Notes: generated by a model from the sequence alone, not told the origin. A stretch of 64,000 bases of DNA from DASTHG01 sp035491895 (GCA_035491895.1 DATJJY010000008.1:1-64000); one strand, 5' to 3'; positions 1 to 8,451 are shown, numbered from the stretch's first letter. Translations and numbers: made by a program.

Positions 1-1322
1 ACGCGATGCGCACCGATGTGGCTGGCGCCGATTCTGCCTTCCGGAAGGCCGAAGCGCTGCTGCCGGCGTGCCACGAGGACATCAACTTCTACCGGCGCAA
101 CCAGATCTGGGTGCCGATGTTCAACGCCGGCATCGCGGCGCTGAACGCGCAGAACTACGACTCCGCCCTGGCTGTGCTGCGCGCCGCGGCGCTGGTGTAC
201 GACGGAGAGCCGCAGGGTCTCACCACGCTCGCGACGGCGTTCTTCAACATGCCCCCCGCGACCTATCTCCCCGAATCGACGTTCCGCAAGGAGAACCCGG
301 GAGTGCCGGACTCCGTGTTCTCGGCCCGGTACGATGCCGCCGTCAATACGCGCTACGATTCCGCGGCGAAGTATTTCCGGCTCGGCGTCCAGGCGGCCGC
401 CGATCCGAAGTTTGACAAGGAAAAGAAGGACGCGATGTACAACCTGGCGAACGCTTACTTCGGTGCGCAGAAGTTCGACTCGGCCGCCGCGGCGTACAGC
501 GCATACCTCGCGGTGGTGCCGAACGACGCGCAGGCGCGCGCCCGCCTCGCCGACGTGCTGTCCATGGGCGGGCACAAGGACTCGGCGATGGCGATGTACG
601 CCTCGATCATCCAGAACGCCGATTCGGCCGAGCCCGCGAGTCTGTTCAACGCCGGCGTCTCGATCTACAATGCGGCACCGCCGCTGCCCGACACCGCCAA
701 GATCAGCGCCGCGTGCCGGCGCAAGCCGCTGGCGACCGGTCAGACCGCTCTGCAACGCAAGCGGGGCTGTGATCGCGAGGCGTCGGATTCGCTGCAGCGG
801 CGGGATGCGGCCTCGGTCAATAACTACCGCATGGCCGCACAGGCGTTCGAAGCCGGTCTGAAACGCGATCCCTTCAACCGGGACGGCCTGTACAACCTGA
901 CGAGCTCGTATTTCGCGCTGAAGGACAGCGTCAAGATGCTGTCGACGGCGCAGCGTCTCGTTGCGGTCGATCCGATGAACCGGAATTCGGTGCGGCTGCT
1001 GGCCCAGTCGTGGCAGCTCAACCACCACAGCGATTCGGCGCTGTTCTACGTGACGATCTCCGACTCGCTGCTCCCGGTGGACGTGAGCGTCGGTGGATTC
1101 GGGTTGACCGATCAAGGCGCCACGCTCAGCGGTGTCGTGACGAATTACCACCCCCACGCGAGCGTGCCGGTCAAGATCGTCTTCGAGTTCCTCAATAAGA
1201 CCGGAACGGTCGTGTCCACCACCAGCACCGACATTCCGGCCGTCGACCCCAATGGGAGCAAGGCGTTTAGTGTGCAGGGGACGGGAGCGGGAATCATCTC
1301 CTGGCGCTACAAGAAGGGGTGA
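1..1322 (+). CDS. TPR-repeat protein, 5' end outside window
   Basis: The reading frame is already open at the left edge and ends with TGA at 1320-1322, leaving about 439 codons. The product is a chain of tetratricopeptide-like helices (motifs such as YNLANAYFGAQKFDSAAAAY near residue 145) followed by a beta-rich C-terminal domain ending in SWRYKKG. It is a clear paralogue of the gene at 2143-3759: the opening DVAGADSAF matches DVTGADTAF there, and both end in a similar WRY(K/R) tail. By that alignment roughly 100 N-terminal residues, including a probable signal peptide, lie upstream. Function unknown; TPR proteins usually scaffold protein contacts, and its paralogue looks exported. Confidence 0.85.
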   Translation, partial: AMRTDVAGADSAFRKAEALLPACHEDINFYRRNQIWVPMFNAGIAALNAQNYDSALAVLRAAALVYDGEPQGLTTLATAFFNMPPATYLPESTFRKENPGVPDSVFSARYDAAVNTRYDSAAKYFRLGVQAAADPKFDKEKKDAMYNLANAYFGAQKFDSAAAAYSAYLAVVPNDAQARARLADVLSMGGHKDSAMAMYASIIQNADSAEPASLFNAGVSIYNAAPPLPDTAKISAACRRKPLATGQTALQRKRGCDREASDSLQRRDAASVNNYRMAAQAFEAGLKRDPFNRDGLYNLTSSYFALKDSVKMLSTAQRLVAVDPMNRNSVRLLAQSWQLNHHSDSALFYVTISDSLLPVDVSVGGFGLTDQGATLSGVVTNYHPHASVPVKIVFEFLNKTGTVVSTTSTDIPAVDPNGSKAFSVQGTGAGIISWRYKKG

Positions 1323-1331
1323 GGGACGGGT

Positions 1332-1372
1332 CGCCCCCCGGCGTTGACGCTGGGGGGCGGCCTCCCCATTTT
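1332..1372 (+). terminator. Intrinsic terminator of the first TPR gene
   Basis: A 12-bp stem (1332-1343 paired with 1348-1359, one G-U pair) closes a TTGA loop and is followed by CCTCCCCATTTT. It lies 9 bases after the stop of the TPR gene. The loop bases TTGACG (1344-1349), with CATTTT 17 bases later, might also serve as a weak promoter for the tRNA that begins at 1390. Confidence 0.7.
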
Positions 1373-1389
1373 GTCACGAGGACGTTTTG

Positions 1390-1461
<72 letters not shown>

Positions 1462-1465
1462 CTGT

Positions 1466-1546
1466 ATGACGACCAGAATGTGGTACGCCTATTCCTATCG
1501 TCCGACCCGCACCACGGGCCGGCGCTGGGGGCGTACGCGTAGCTGA
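1466..1546 (+). CDS. Putative aromatic leader peptide (Trp/Tyr-rich, 26 aa)
   Basis: This 27-codon frame, ATG to TGA, encodes a basic peptide with the run WYAYSY at codons 6-11 and a second Trp at codon 21. Three Tyr and one Trp codon within six codons is unlike GC-rich coding sequence here. The run ends at 1498, just before an antiterminator arm at 1512-1521, and the stop lies upstream of a terminator hairpin at 1573-1598. That is the layout of amino-acid leader peptides such as those of the trp and phe operons. There is no Shine-Dalgarno; the ATG lies four bases after the tRNA, so translation would need a processed, near-leaderless mRNA. Inference from sequence only. Confidence 0.55.
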   Translation: MTTRMWYAYSYRPTRTTGRRWGRTRS

Positions 1547-1605
1547 GCGAGCAGCAAAACCCCGAGCGTTCCGACGGTCCGTGGCGACACGGGCCGTCTT
1601 CTTTT
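1512..1605 (+). promoter_or_regulatory. Attenuator: alternative antiterminator/terminator hairpins upstream of phhA
   Basis: The terminator is an 11-bp stem, 1573-1583 paired with 1588-1598 (one G-U), on a GCGA tetraloop, followed by TTCTTTT (1599-1605). The motif CACGGGCCG occurs twice, at 1513-1521 and 1588-1596. The middle segment 1575-1584 can therefore pair either with the upstream copy (1512-1521, 10 bp, antiterminator) or with the downstream copy (terminator). A ribosome stalled at the Tyr codons (1484-1498) would leave the upstream copy free. One that runs to the stop at 1544 would cover it and let the terminator form. The SD GGGAGGT (1614-1620) and ATG 1624 of the phhA remnant follow. 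Confidence 0.6.
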
Positions 1606-1623
1606 CCCCTTCTGGGAGGTCGC

Positions 1624-2086
1624 ATGTCAGAAGCTCCCGTCGCCGACCCTGCCGCGGCCACGCGAACAGCTCGACTACCTCCCGGAGCCGGACATCTTCC
1701 ACGACGTCTTCGGCCACGTCCCGCTGCACGCCGACCCCGTATTCGCCGATTCCCTGCAACGGTTCGGGAGCCTGGCGGCGACCGCGGCGACCGATTGCCA
1801 GGTGCAGGGATTCGCCCGGCTGTTCTGGTTCACCGTGGAGTTCGGGCTGATTCGGGAGCAGGACGAGGTGAAGGTGTACGGCAGCGGGCTGATATCGTCC
1901 CACGGCGACGCCGCCAATGCCCTGGGCCCCCGGTGCGACCGGCGCCCGTTCACGCTGGATGCGGTGCTCGCTCAGCCGTTCGAGATCGACCACCTCCAGG
2001 ACATTCTGTTCGTGGTCGATTCGTTCGACCAGCTCTTCGGCGTGTTGGACGAAGCCGAGCGGTGGCTCGGGCGTACGCCGCATTGA
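1624..2086 (+). pseudogene. phhA: Phenylalanine-4-hydroxylase, broken (catalytic C-terminal half remains)
   Basis: Frame 2 from 1664 to TGA 2084-2086 encodes the C-terminal catalytic half of an aromatic amino acid hydroxylase. It retains DYLPEPDIFHDVFGH, with both iron-ligand histidines, and FWFTVEFGL, with the iron-ligand Glu. The expected first ~110 residues are absent. No ATG, GTG or TTG exists in that frame between the stop at 1544 and GTG 1802. A good start (GGGAGGT then ATG 1624) sits in frame 1 and gives only about 13 plausible residues before reading out of frame into the hydroxylase. The simplest reading is an internal deletion of about 330 bp, not a multiple of three. An assembly error is the alternative. 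The intact enzyme makes tyrosine from phenylalanine. Confidence 0.75.
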
Positions 2087-2142
2087 CAGCCGGGGATGAC
2101 GCGTCAAATTCGACCTGCACCAGCCTCTTCCGGAGACCACCG

Positions 2143-3759
2143 ATGCGTTCCGCCGCCGTCACCATCGGACTCTTGACCCTGGGCGCAAGCCTCGGGGCCC
2201 AGGCGAAATCCTGGGTCGAGCCCAAGCCGCCGTGCGATATCAAGCCGGGGTTCTTCCGCCTCAACAGCGCGATCGTCGACCTGCAGCACGCCGCACAGCA
2301 GCCGCAGATGCGCGATCACCTGCTCGGTCAGGCGCGGGAGGTCCTGGTCCGCACGATCCGCGACGACAAACAAGACAAGAATCCGGCCGCGTGGTATTAC
2401 CTCGGTCGGTATTACGTCGAGCAGGGGGATGTTACGGGGGCCGACACGGCGTTCGCGAAAGCCGCGGCGCTGGCACCGCAGTGCAAAGCGGACATTGCGT
2501 CGTATATGACGCCGCTCGCGCAGGCTGCGCTCAGCCAGGGTCTGACGTTGTGGCAGGCGGGGAACAAGGACTCGGGGGCGATTTTCCTGCGGCGGGCGTA
2601 TGCCATCGACACGACGCAGCTGAAGGCGCTGTTTCAGCTCGGGTTGCTGTACATCGATGCCAACCAGCTCGATTCCGCCACGGCCGTCCTGCGCCGGGCC
2701 GCGAAGGCGTCGGCCTCGGATACGGCGTACAGCGATGCCCGGCGTGATGCGCTCCTGACCGTCGCGCGGATCTCCGTCCGCAATGTCCAGGCCGATCCCG
2801 CCGTGCAGAAATGGGCGCGTACCCGCTACAGCCGCGATTCGCTCGCGCCCTATGTGGCGTCGGATTCCACGATTCTCGCCCGCATGCAGGCGTCCTCGGC
2901 ATCCCGCCGGTCGCGCGGAGCCAGGCTGTCGCCCGCCGACCAGCAATCGTTCGGCCACGATTCCGCCGCCCGGGCCGATGTGGTGAGCCGCGACCGGGCG
3001 GCGCGAGACGCCGTGCAGCAACAGGCGGGGGTGGACAGCGCGGCGGCCCAGGCGGTGTACGAGCCGGCGATCGCCTCGTACAAGGAACTGGTGGCCGCAT
3101 ATCCCTCCAATGCCGAAGCCGCAGCCTCGCTTGCCGGGCTCTACGTCCAGGCGGGCCGCAAGGCGGAGGCCATCACCGTCTTTGACGGGTTGTTCGCTCA
3201 CGCGAGCGATCTCACGGCCGGTGAGTTGTACGATCTGGGCCAGCGGCTCGTGTCGTCGCGTCTCTGGGCGCCCGGGATCAAGGCGTATAGCCTGGCTCTG
3301 CAGCGGAACCCGTATCACCGCAATGCCCTGTCGGAGCTGGGGAGCGCGTACATCGAGAACAAGGACGGTACCAACGCCGTCGCGACGCTGCAGCGGCTCG
3401 TCGTCCTCGACCCGATGAGCAAGATGGCGCTGCACCTCATGGGGCAGGCGTGGGATCTGCGGGGTCAGACGGACTCGGCACGGAAGTACACGATGGCCGC
3501 CGAGTCGCTGGCGATCGATATCACGATCGCCAGCATGGTGCCCGATACGGGTGGCGTCACCCTCACCGGAATTGCCTCCAATGCAGGGAGCGTCCCCACC
3601 AAGGCGGCACACCTGACCGTGGAGTTCCTCGATGCGAGTGGGACCGTCCTCGGAAGTCAGGCGGTCGACATTCCGGCCGTTCCCCCCGGAGGGAGCCAGC
3701 AGTTCCAGGCGAGGACGACTGCAAAGGGCGCCGTCGGCTGGCGCTACCGCGCCGGGTAG
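2143..3759 (+). CDS. Secreted TPR-repeat protein, paralogue of the gene at 1-1322
   Basis: 538 residues. It begins with a signal peptide (hydrophobic core GLLTLGASL, probable cleavage after AQA near residue 20). A long array of tetratricopeptide-like repeats follows, for example AWYYLGRYYVEQGDV near residue 85 and LYDLGQRLVSS near 365, then a beta-type C-terminal domain ending GWRYRAG. ATG 2143 is chosen because the signal peptide starts there and GGAGA lies about 8 bases upstream; the frame is open further upstream but there only shadows phhA. The duplication flanks tRNA-Gly and phhA. Role unknown; probably periplasmic. Confidence 0.85.
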   Translation: MRSAAVTIGLLTLGASLGAQAKSWVEPKPPCDIKPGFFRLNSAIVDLQHAAQQPQMRDHLLGQAREVLVRTIRDDKQDKNPAAWYYLGRYYVEQGDVTGADTAFAKAAALAPQCKADIASYMTPLAQAALSQGLTLWQAGNKDSGAIFLRRAYAIDTTQLKALFQLGLLYIDANQLDSATAVLRRAAKASASDTAYSDARRDALLTVARISVRNVQADPAVQKWARTRYSRDSLAPYVASDSTILARMQASSASRRSRGARLSPADQQSFGHDSAARADVVSRDRAARDAVQQQAGVDSAAAQAVYEPAIASYKELVAAYPSNAEAAASLAGLYVQAGRKAEAITVFDGLFAHASDLTAGELYDLGQRLVSSRLWAPGIKAYSLALQRNPYHRNALSELGSAYIENKDGTNAVATLQRLVVLDPMSKMALHLMGQAWDLRGQTDSARKYTMAAESLAIDITIASMVPDTGGVTLTGIASNAGSVPTKAAHLTVEFLDASGTVLGSQAVDIPAVPPGGSQQFQARTTAKGAVGWRYRAG

Positions 3760-3769
3760 GCGATATTAT

Positions 3770-3842
3770 CGGTTGCTCAAGTTTCTGCCGGCATTGAGTT
3801 TGCGACGCTGGCGTGAGAAAACGCTTTAACTGCGAGCAACCG
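3770..3842. repeat. 9-bp inverted repeat enclosing a hairpin, upstream of the DUF512 gene
   Basis: CGGTTGCTC (3770-3778) is perfectly repeated inverted as GAGCAACCG (3834-3842), with 55 bases between. A small inner hairpin, GCGT-GAGAAA-ACGC, lies at about 3811-3825. The outer arm ends two bases before the TTG start at 3845, so folding could occlude that start. The region could equally serve as the end of the TPR transcript. No known riboswitch class is recognised. Confidence 0.4.
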
Positions 3843-3844
3843 TT

Positions 3845-5146
3845 TTGCTGCGTGTCGCGTCGGTAGCGCCGGATTCCATTGGGGCTCAGTTGGGGCTCGT
3901 CCGAGAGACGGAGCTCGTGAGTGTGAACGGCCGGCCGCTCGAGGACTTCCTCGATTGGGAGTTCCTCACCGCGGAGGACGCCTTCATGCTGCGGGCCCGG
4001 CTGCCGTCAGGGGAGGAGCTCGAGTGCGACATCGAGCGGCCCGAAGGCATGCCCATGGGCCTCACGCTCGAGCCACCGCGTATCCGCCGCTGCGCCAACC
4101 ATTGCGATTTCTGTTTCGTTGACGGTAATCCCACAGGGCTCCGGGCCAACCTCTACATCCGCGACGACGACTACCGGCTGTCGTTTCGCTACGGCAACTT
4201 CGCGACACTCACCAACCTGAAGCCGAAGGACGAGGCGCGCATCGTCGAATACCGGCTGTCGCCGCTGTATGTGTCGGTCCATGCGACGGACCCGGTCGTA
4301 CGCCGCTGGTTGCTGCGCAATCCGGAGGCGCCGGCCATCGTACCGCAGCTGGCGCGCTTCGCCGAGCAGGGGATCCGTTTTCACACGCAGGTGGTGCTGA
4401 TTTCGGGCATCAACGACGGGGCCCAGCTGGAGCGGACGCTGGGCGATCTCCATGGATTGGGGGACGCGGTGCTGTCCGTCTCGGTTGTGCCGGTCGCGCT
4501 CACCGAGTTCAGCAAGCACCACCTCGTGGCCGAGCCGACGGCGGCGCAGTGCCGGGCGGCGCTCGAGGCGGTGGAGCGATGGGCGGCGCGTGCGATGGCG
4601 GAGCGGGGCCAGCCGTGGGTGTACGGCGCCGACGATCTCTATCTCCAGGCGGGCGCGCCATTGCCGGCCGCCGCCTGGTACGGCGAGTTCGAGCAGCGGG
4701 AGAACGGGGTCGGGGCAGTGCGTTACCTCCAGACGCGAATCGCCCAATCCGCCGGGCGCTATGGCGATTGGGCGGGGAAGCGGATCGCGGTGACGACGGG
4801 GACTGCGATGGGGCGTCTGATGCCGCAGGTGCTGACCGATCTCGCCGCCGAAACGGGCGCCCGATTCGAAATCATCGCTCTCGAGAACGATCTCTTCGGG
4901 GCGTCCGTGACCACGGCGGGCCTCTTGCCCGGCGCGGCGTTCCAGCGCGCCCTCGCCGACCGCCACGATCTCGATCTCGCGCTGCTGCCGGCCGAGGCGG
5001 TGAACGACGATCTCCTGTTCACCGACGATCTCGACGCGCACGTGCTGGCGGAACGGGTGCCGATGGAGATCCGGTTCTCGTACGACTTCGCGGACGCCTT
5101 GGCGGGCGGGCAGGCGGTCGGTGCGTCCGCCGGTGTCGAGCCATGA
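3845..5146 (+). CDS. DUF512-family Fe-S (radical-SAM-like) protein with N-terminal PDZ-like domain
   Basis: 433 residues. Residues 1-70 look like a PDZ-type domain (VAPDSIGAQLGL, then LVSVNGRPL). They are followed by a cysteine cluster CANHCDFC (about residue 80), with CX3CX2C spacing that suggests a 4Fe-4S radical-SAM site, and then by a DUF512-type C-terminal half. Proteins of this architecture are widespread but biochemically poorly defined. The start is TTG 3845; no ATG or GTG fits between the in-frame TAA at 3827 and the conserved N-terminus. Its stop overlaps the der start (ATGA), so the two are translationally coupled. Confidence 0.8.
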   Translation: MLRVASVAPDSIGAQLGLVRETELVSVNGRPLEDFLDWEFLTAEDAFMLRARLPSGEELECDIERPEGMPMGLTLEPPRIRRCANHCDFCFVDGNPTGLRANLYIRDDDYRLSFRYGNFATLTNLKPKDEARIVEYRLSPLYVSVHATDPVVRRWLLRNPEAPAIVPQLARFAEQGIRFHTQVVLISGINDGAQLERTLGDLHGLGDAVLSVSVVPVALTEFSKHHLVAEPTAAQCRAALEAVERWAARAMAERGQPWVYGADDLYLQAGAPLPAAAWYGEFEQRENGVGAVRYLQTRIAQSAGRYGDWAGKRIAVTTGTAMGRLMPQVLTDLAAETGARFEIIALENDLFGASVTTAGLLPGAAFQRALADRHDLDLALLPAEAVNDDLLFTDDLDAHVLAERVPMEIRFSYDFADALAGGQAVGASAGVEP

Positions 5147-6474
5147 GAGGCGGCGCCCCCACCGTCGCCATTATCGGCCGCCCCAACGTGGGGAAGTCGA
5201 CGCTCTTCAACCGCCTCATCGGCCGGCGCGAGGCGATCGTGGACGCACGCCCCGGCGTGACGCGCGATCGCAACTTCGCGGCGGCGGAATGGAACGGGCG
5301 GCGCTTCTGGCTCGTGGATACGGGGGGCCTCGTTCCCGGAGCCCTCGACGCGCTAAACCGCGCCGTTCGCACGCAGGTCGAGGCGGCGGTCGCCGAAAGC
5401 GACGTGCTGCTGTTCGTGGTGGACGTCGAGGCGGGTGTGCATCCGGCGGACCTCGAGATAGCGCAGTATCTGCGCACGGTTCGTCGCCCGGTGCTGCTCG
5501 TCGCCAACAAGGCGGATCAGCTGCCGAACGATCAGCGCCACCTCGCGTTCTATGAGCTTGGCGTCGGCGATCCGTTCCCCGTGTCGGCGGCGGTGGGGAA
5601 GAGCAGCGGCGACCTGCTCGATCGCGTCGTGGAGCTGCTGCCTGCCGGCGGCGGCGTGGTCGATGAAGCGGCGGTGCACGTTGCCATCGTGGGACGGCCC
5701 AACGTGGGGAAGTCGAGCCTCGTGAACCGGCTCCTGGGCCGCGAGCGAATGGTCGTCGCCGACGAGCCGGGGACGACACGCGACGCGGTGGACGCGATCA
5801 TCGAGCACGAGGGCCGGCAGCTCGTGTTCATCGATACCGCCGGGTTGCGCAAACGCAGCAAGGTCCAGGACGACCTCGAGTTCTACTCCACGCTCCGCAC
5901 CGCGCGCGCGATCGAGCGGGCCGACGTCTGCGTCATGGTGGTCGACGCGGTAGACGGGCTGCACGCGCAGGATCTGCGCATCATCGGCGACGCCTGGGAA
6001 CGCGGAGCCGCGGTGATCATCGCGGTGAACAAATGGGACTTGATCGAAGCAAAGGACGCCAACACCGCCGTGCGCGGCGAAAAGGAGCTCGCGCTCAAGG
6101 CCCCGTTTCTCAAGTTCATCCCGTTTCTCTACGTGTCGGCCAAGGACGGCCAGCGCGTCAGCAAGCTGCTCGACCTGATCGTGACCGTCGCCCTGGAGCG
6201 CGATAAGCGCGTCCCCACGGCGGAGGTGAATCGCGTGCTCGAGGCGCTGGTGAGCCGGCAGCAACCGCCGCAGCCGGTCGGGGAATCGGTTCGCCTCCTC
6301 TACGCTTCTCAGATCGGCACCGCGCCGCCCCGATTCGCGATCGTCGCGAGCCATCCCGAGGCGATCCCGGAGTCGTACACACGCTACCTCGTGAACGGCT
6401 TCCGCGAAGCGTGGGCGTTCACCGGCGCTCCCCTCAACGTGAAGTTCCGCCGCAAGCGGCGGGAGCGCCGGTGA
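5143..6474 (+). CDS. der: Ribosome-associated GTPase Der
   Basis: 443 residues with two tandem GTPase domains. The first G domain has GRPNVGKST (about residue 11), DTGG and NKAD; the second has GRPNVGKSS (about 185), DTAG and NKWD. A C-terminal KH-like domain with a basic tail (FRRKRRERR) follows. This is the diagnostic double-GTPase layout of Der/EngA, needed for 50S subunit maturation in the cytoplasm. ATG 5143 overlaps the upstream TGA. The stop overlaps the plsY start as GTGA. Confidence 0.97.
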   Translation: MRGGAPTVAIIGRPNVGKSTLFNRLIGRREAIVDARPGVTRDRNFAAAEWNGRRFWLVDTGGLVPGALDALNRAVRTQVEAAVAESDVLLFVVDVEAGVHPADLEIAQYLRTVRRPVLLVANKADQLPNDQRHLAFYELGVGDPFPVSAAVGKSSGDLLDRVVELLPAGGGVVDEAAVHVAIVGRPNVGKSSLVNRLLGRERMVVADEPGTTRDAVDAIIEHEGRQLVFIDTAGLRKRSKVQDDLEFYSTLRTARAIERADVCVMVVDAVDGLHAQDLRIIGDAWERGAAVIIAVNKWDLIEAKDANTAVRGEKELALKAPFLKFIPFLYVSAKDGQRVSKLLDLIVTVALERDKRVPTAEVNRVLEALVSRQQPPQPVGESVRLLYASQIGTAPPRFAIVASHPEAIPESYTRYLVNGFREAWAFTGAPLNVKFRRKRRERR

Positions 6475-7076
6475 CGATCGCGCTCTGGCTCGCGGCGTCC
6501 TACCTCCTGGGCGCCACGCCGACCGCCTATCTCGCGGGCCGCATGGCTCGTGGGATCGACCTGCGGGAGCACGGCAGCAAGAATCTCGGCGCGACGAACG
6601 TCTACCGCGTGCTCGGGTGGCGCTGGGCGATCCCCGTCGCCCTGTTCGACATCGCCAAGGGGTCGATCCCCGTGGCGCTGTTCGCGCGGTGGGCGGCGGG
6701 AGGCCCGTGGCTCGCTGTGGCGCTCGGAGTCGCCGCCGTGCTGGGGCACGTGTTCTCGCCCTATATGCATTTCAAGGGTGGCAAGGGCGTCGCCACGGCG
6801 CTCGGCGTGTTTCTCGCCCTGGCGCCGATCGCCGTACTGATCGCCCTGCCGGTGTGGGGCGGCAGCCTCTGGCTCACGGGCTACGTGTCGGTCAGCTCGC
6901 TCGTCGCCGCCGCGTCGTTCCCGGTGTGGGTGCGCCTCACAGCGCCCGGTGCGGTCGCGGCGTTCTGGGCGAGCGTCGCCCTCGCGGTGCTGATCCTGTA
7001 TTCGCACCGGGCCAACGTCCAGCGGCTGCTGCGCGGGACCGAGAATCGGTTCCGGACGAGGCGGGGGCTGCCGTGA
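6471..7076 (+). CDS. plsY: Glycerol-3-phosphate acyltransferase PlsY
   Basis: 201 residues, multi-pass membrane protein. It contains the PlsY signatures GSKNLGATN (about residue 36) and FKGGKGVAT (about 100), which bind glycerol-3-phosphate and acyl-phosphate, and about five hydrophobic segments. It makes lysophosphatidic acid, the first committed step of phospholipid synthesis. Start GTG 6471 overlaps the der stop. It is directly followed by gpsA, which supplies glycerol-3-phosphate, so consecutive steps are adjacent. Confidence 0.95.
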   Translation: MTIALWLAASYLLGATPTAYLAGRMARGIDLREHGSKNLGATNVYRVLGWRWAIPVALFDIAKGSIPVALFARWAAGGPWLAVALGVAAVLGHVFSPYMHFKGGKGVATALGVFLALAPIAVLIALPVWGGSLWLTGYVSVSSLVAAASFPVWVRLTAPGAVAAFWASVALAVLILYSHRANVQRLLRGTENRFRTRRGLP

Positions 7077-8086
7077 GCGCGGCCATCCCGCGCGTCGCGG
7101 TCGTCGGGGCAGGGGCGTGGGGAACGACCCTCGCCGATCTGCTCACGCGGAAGGGGGCGACCGTCACCATCTGGGCCCGCGAGCCCGAAGTCGTGGCCGG
7201 GATCAACCGCGACCACATGAACGACATCTTCCTCCCGGACGCACCGCTCGCTCCAGGTCTGTGCGCCACGGGGGATGTCGCCGAGGCGGTGCGAGGAGCC
7301 GAGGTGGTCGTCTGCGCCACTCCCTCGCACGCCGTGCGAGCCGTCATGTCGGAAGCGGCCGCCGCGGCGGGAAATCATCCCCTGGTGGTCAGCGTGTCCA
7401 AGGGGCTCGAGCCGGAGCGCCAGGAGCGACTCTCCTGCGTGCTCCAGGACGTCTTCGGACTCGGCGCGCCGGTCGCCGTGCTCTCGGGACCGTCGTTCGC
7501 GCGCGAGGTCTACGATCGCCAGCCGACAGCGGTCGTTGCGGCCGCGGCGGACCACGCCGTGGCCCAGCACGTCCAACGGGTATTTGCGACGGCGACGTTT
7601 CGAGTGTACTCCCATACCGACGTGGTCGGCGTGGAGCTCGGGGGGGCCCTGAAGAACGTCATCGCGGTGGCGACCGGGATCGCCGAAGGGCTGGGATTGG
7701 GGCATAATCCACGCGCGGCGCTCATCACCCGCGGACTCGCCGAGCTGACACGCCTGGGCCAGGCGCTGGGCGCCGACCCGCTCACCTTTGCGGGGCTCGC
7801 CGGGCTCGGTGACCTGGTGTTGACCGCCACCGGTGCGCTGTCGCGCAATCGCTCCCTCGGAGTGGAGCTGGGACAGGGACGGCGGCTGGAGGACATCCTG
7901 TCGAGCCGGAAGACCGTGGCCGAGGGCGTGACGACGGCGCGTACCGCCGTGCTCCTGGGCGGGCGGCACGGTGTCGAGCTGCCGATCGCCAGCGAAGTGA
8001 GCGCCATCGTATTCGAAGGGAAGTCGCCGCGCCAGGCCATCGCGGATCTGATGGAGCGCGCACCCAAGCCGGAGCAGTGGCGATGA
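7073..8086 (+). CDS. gpsA: Glycerol-3-phosphate dehydrogenase [NAD(P)+]
   Basis: 337 residues. The N-terminal Rossmann motif is GAGAWGT (about residue 11); SKGLEP and LSGPSFARE follow near 105-145, and the substrate domain has GALKNVIAVATGI with the catalytic Lys (about 190) and GLGDLVLTATG (about 245). It reduces dihydroxyacetone phosphate to sn-glycerol-3-phosphate for PlsY. GTG 7073 overlaps the plsY stop (GTGA), and its own stop overlaps the MerR gene (ATGA). Confidence 0.97.
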   Translation: MSAAIPRVAVVGAGAWGTTLADLLTRKGATVTIWAREPEVVAGINRDHMNDIFLPDAPLAPGLCATGDVAEAVRGAEVVVCATPSHAVRAVMSEAAAAAGNHPLVVSVSKGLEPERQERLSCVLQDVFGLGAPVAVLSGPSFAREVYDRQPTAVVAAAADHAVAQHVQRVFATATFRVYSHTDVVGVELGGALKNVIAVATGIAEGLGLGHNPRAALITRGLAELTRLGQALGADPLTFAGLAGLGDLVLTATGALSRNRSLGVELGQGRRLEDILSSRKTVAEGVTTARTAVLLGGRHGVELPIASEVSAIVFEGKSPRQAIADLMERAPKPEQWR

Positions 8087-8451
8087 GCGTTCCGCATCCA
8101 GTGCAGGAGTTCTTCTCGATCGGGGAGGTCTGCCAGCTCACCGATCTGAAGCCGCACGTGCTGCGGTACTGGGAGAGTCAGTTCCGATTCCTCAATCCCG
8201 CGAAGAATCGCTCCGGCAACCGCGTGTATCAGCGCCGCGAGATCGAGTTGATCATGCTCGTGAAACATCTCCTGTACACCGAGAAATACACGATCGAGGG
8301 CGCCCGCACGAAGATCGAGCAGTATCGCCGCTCGGGAGAGCTCAAGCCCGAAGCTCGTCGAGCCCTCGCATCCGAGACGATCAAGGACCTGCGCGCCGAG
8401 CTGAAGGCCGTGCTCGCGCTGCTCGACGGGGCCGCCGCGCCACGCGCGTAG
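8083..8451 (+). CDS. MerR-family transcriptional regulator
   Basis: 122 residues. The N-terminal winged helix-turn-helix reads FFSIGEVCQLTDLKPHVLRYWE, followed by the typical MerR wing (NRSGNRVYQRREIELI) and a C-terminal helical stretch likely to be the dimerisation coiled coil. No effector-binding cysteine cluster is visible, so it resembles the short MerR regulators embedded in housekeeping operons rather than metal sensors. Start ATG 8083 overlaps the gpsA stop. Confidence 0.9.
   Translation: MSVPHPVQEFFSIGEVCQLTDLKPHVLRYWESQFRFLNPAKNRSGNRVYQRREIELIMLVKHLLYTEKYTIEGARTKIEQYRRSGELKPEARRALASETIKDLRAELKAVLALLDGAAAPRA

Noticed and set aside
1466..1605. T-box riboswitch controlling phhA
   Set aside because: No T-box consensus (AGGGTGGNACCGCG-like) or specifier stem was found; the alternating arms with a translated leader fit ribosome attenuation better.
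1624..3759. A single 711-codon plus-strand gene
   Set aside because: The first 173 codons are an out-of-frame reading of the phhA remnant; the TPR gene has its own signal peptide, start and SD at 2143.
6881..7969. Long minus-strand open frame opposite gpsA
   Set aside because: Typical GC-rich antisense shadow; gpsA on the plus strand has all family motifs.
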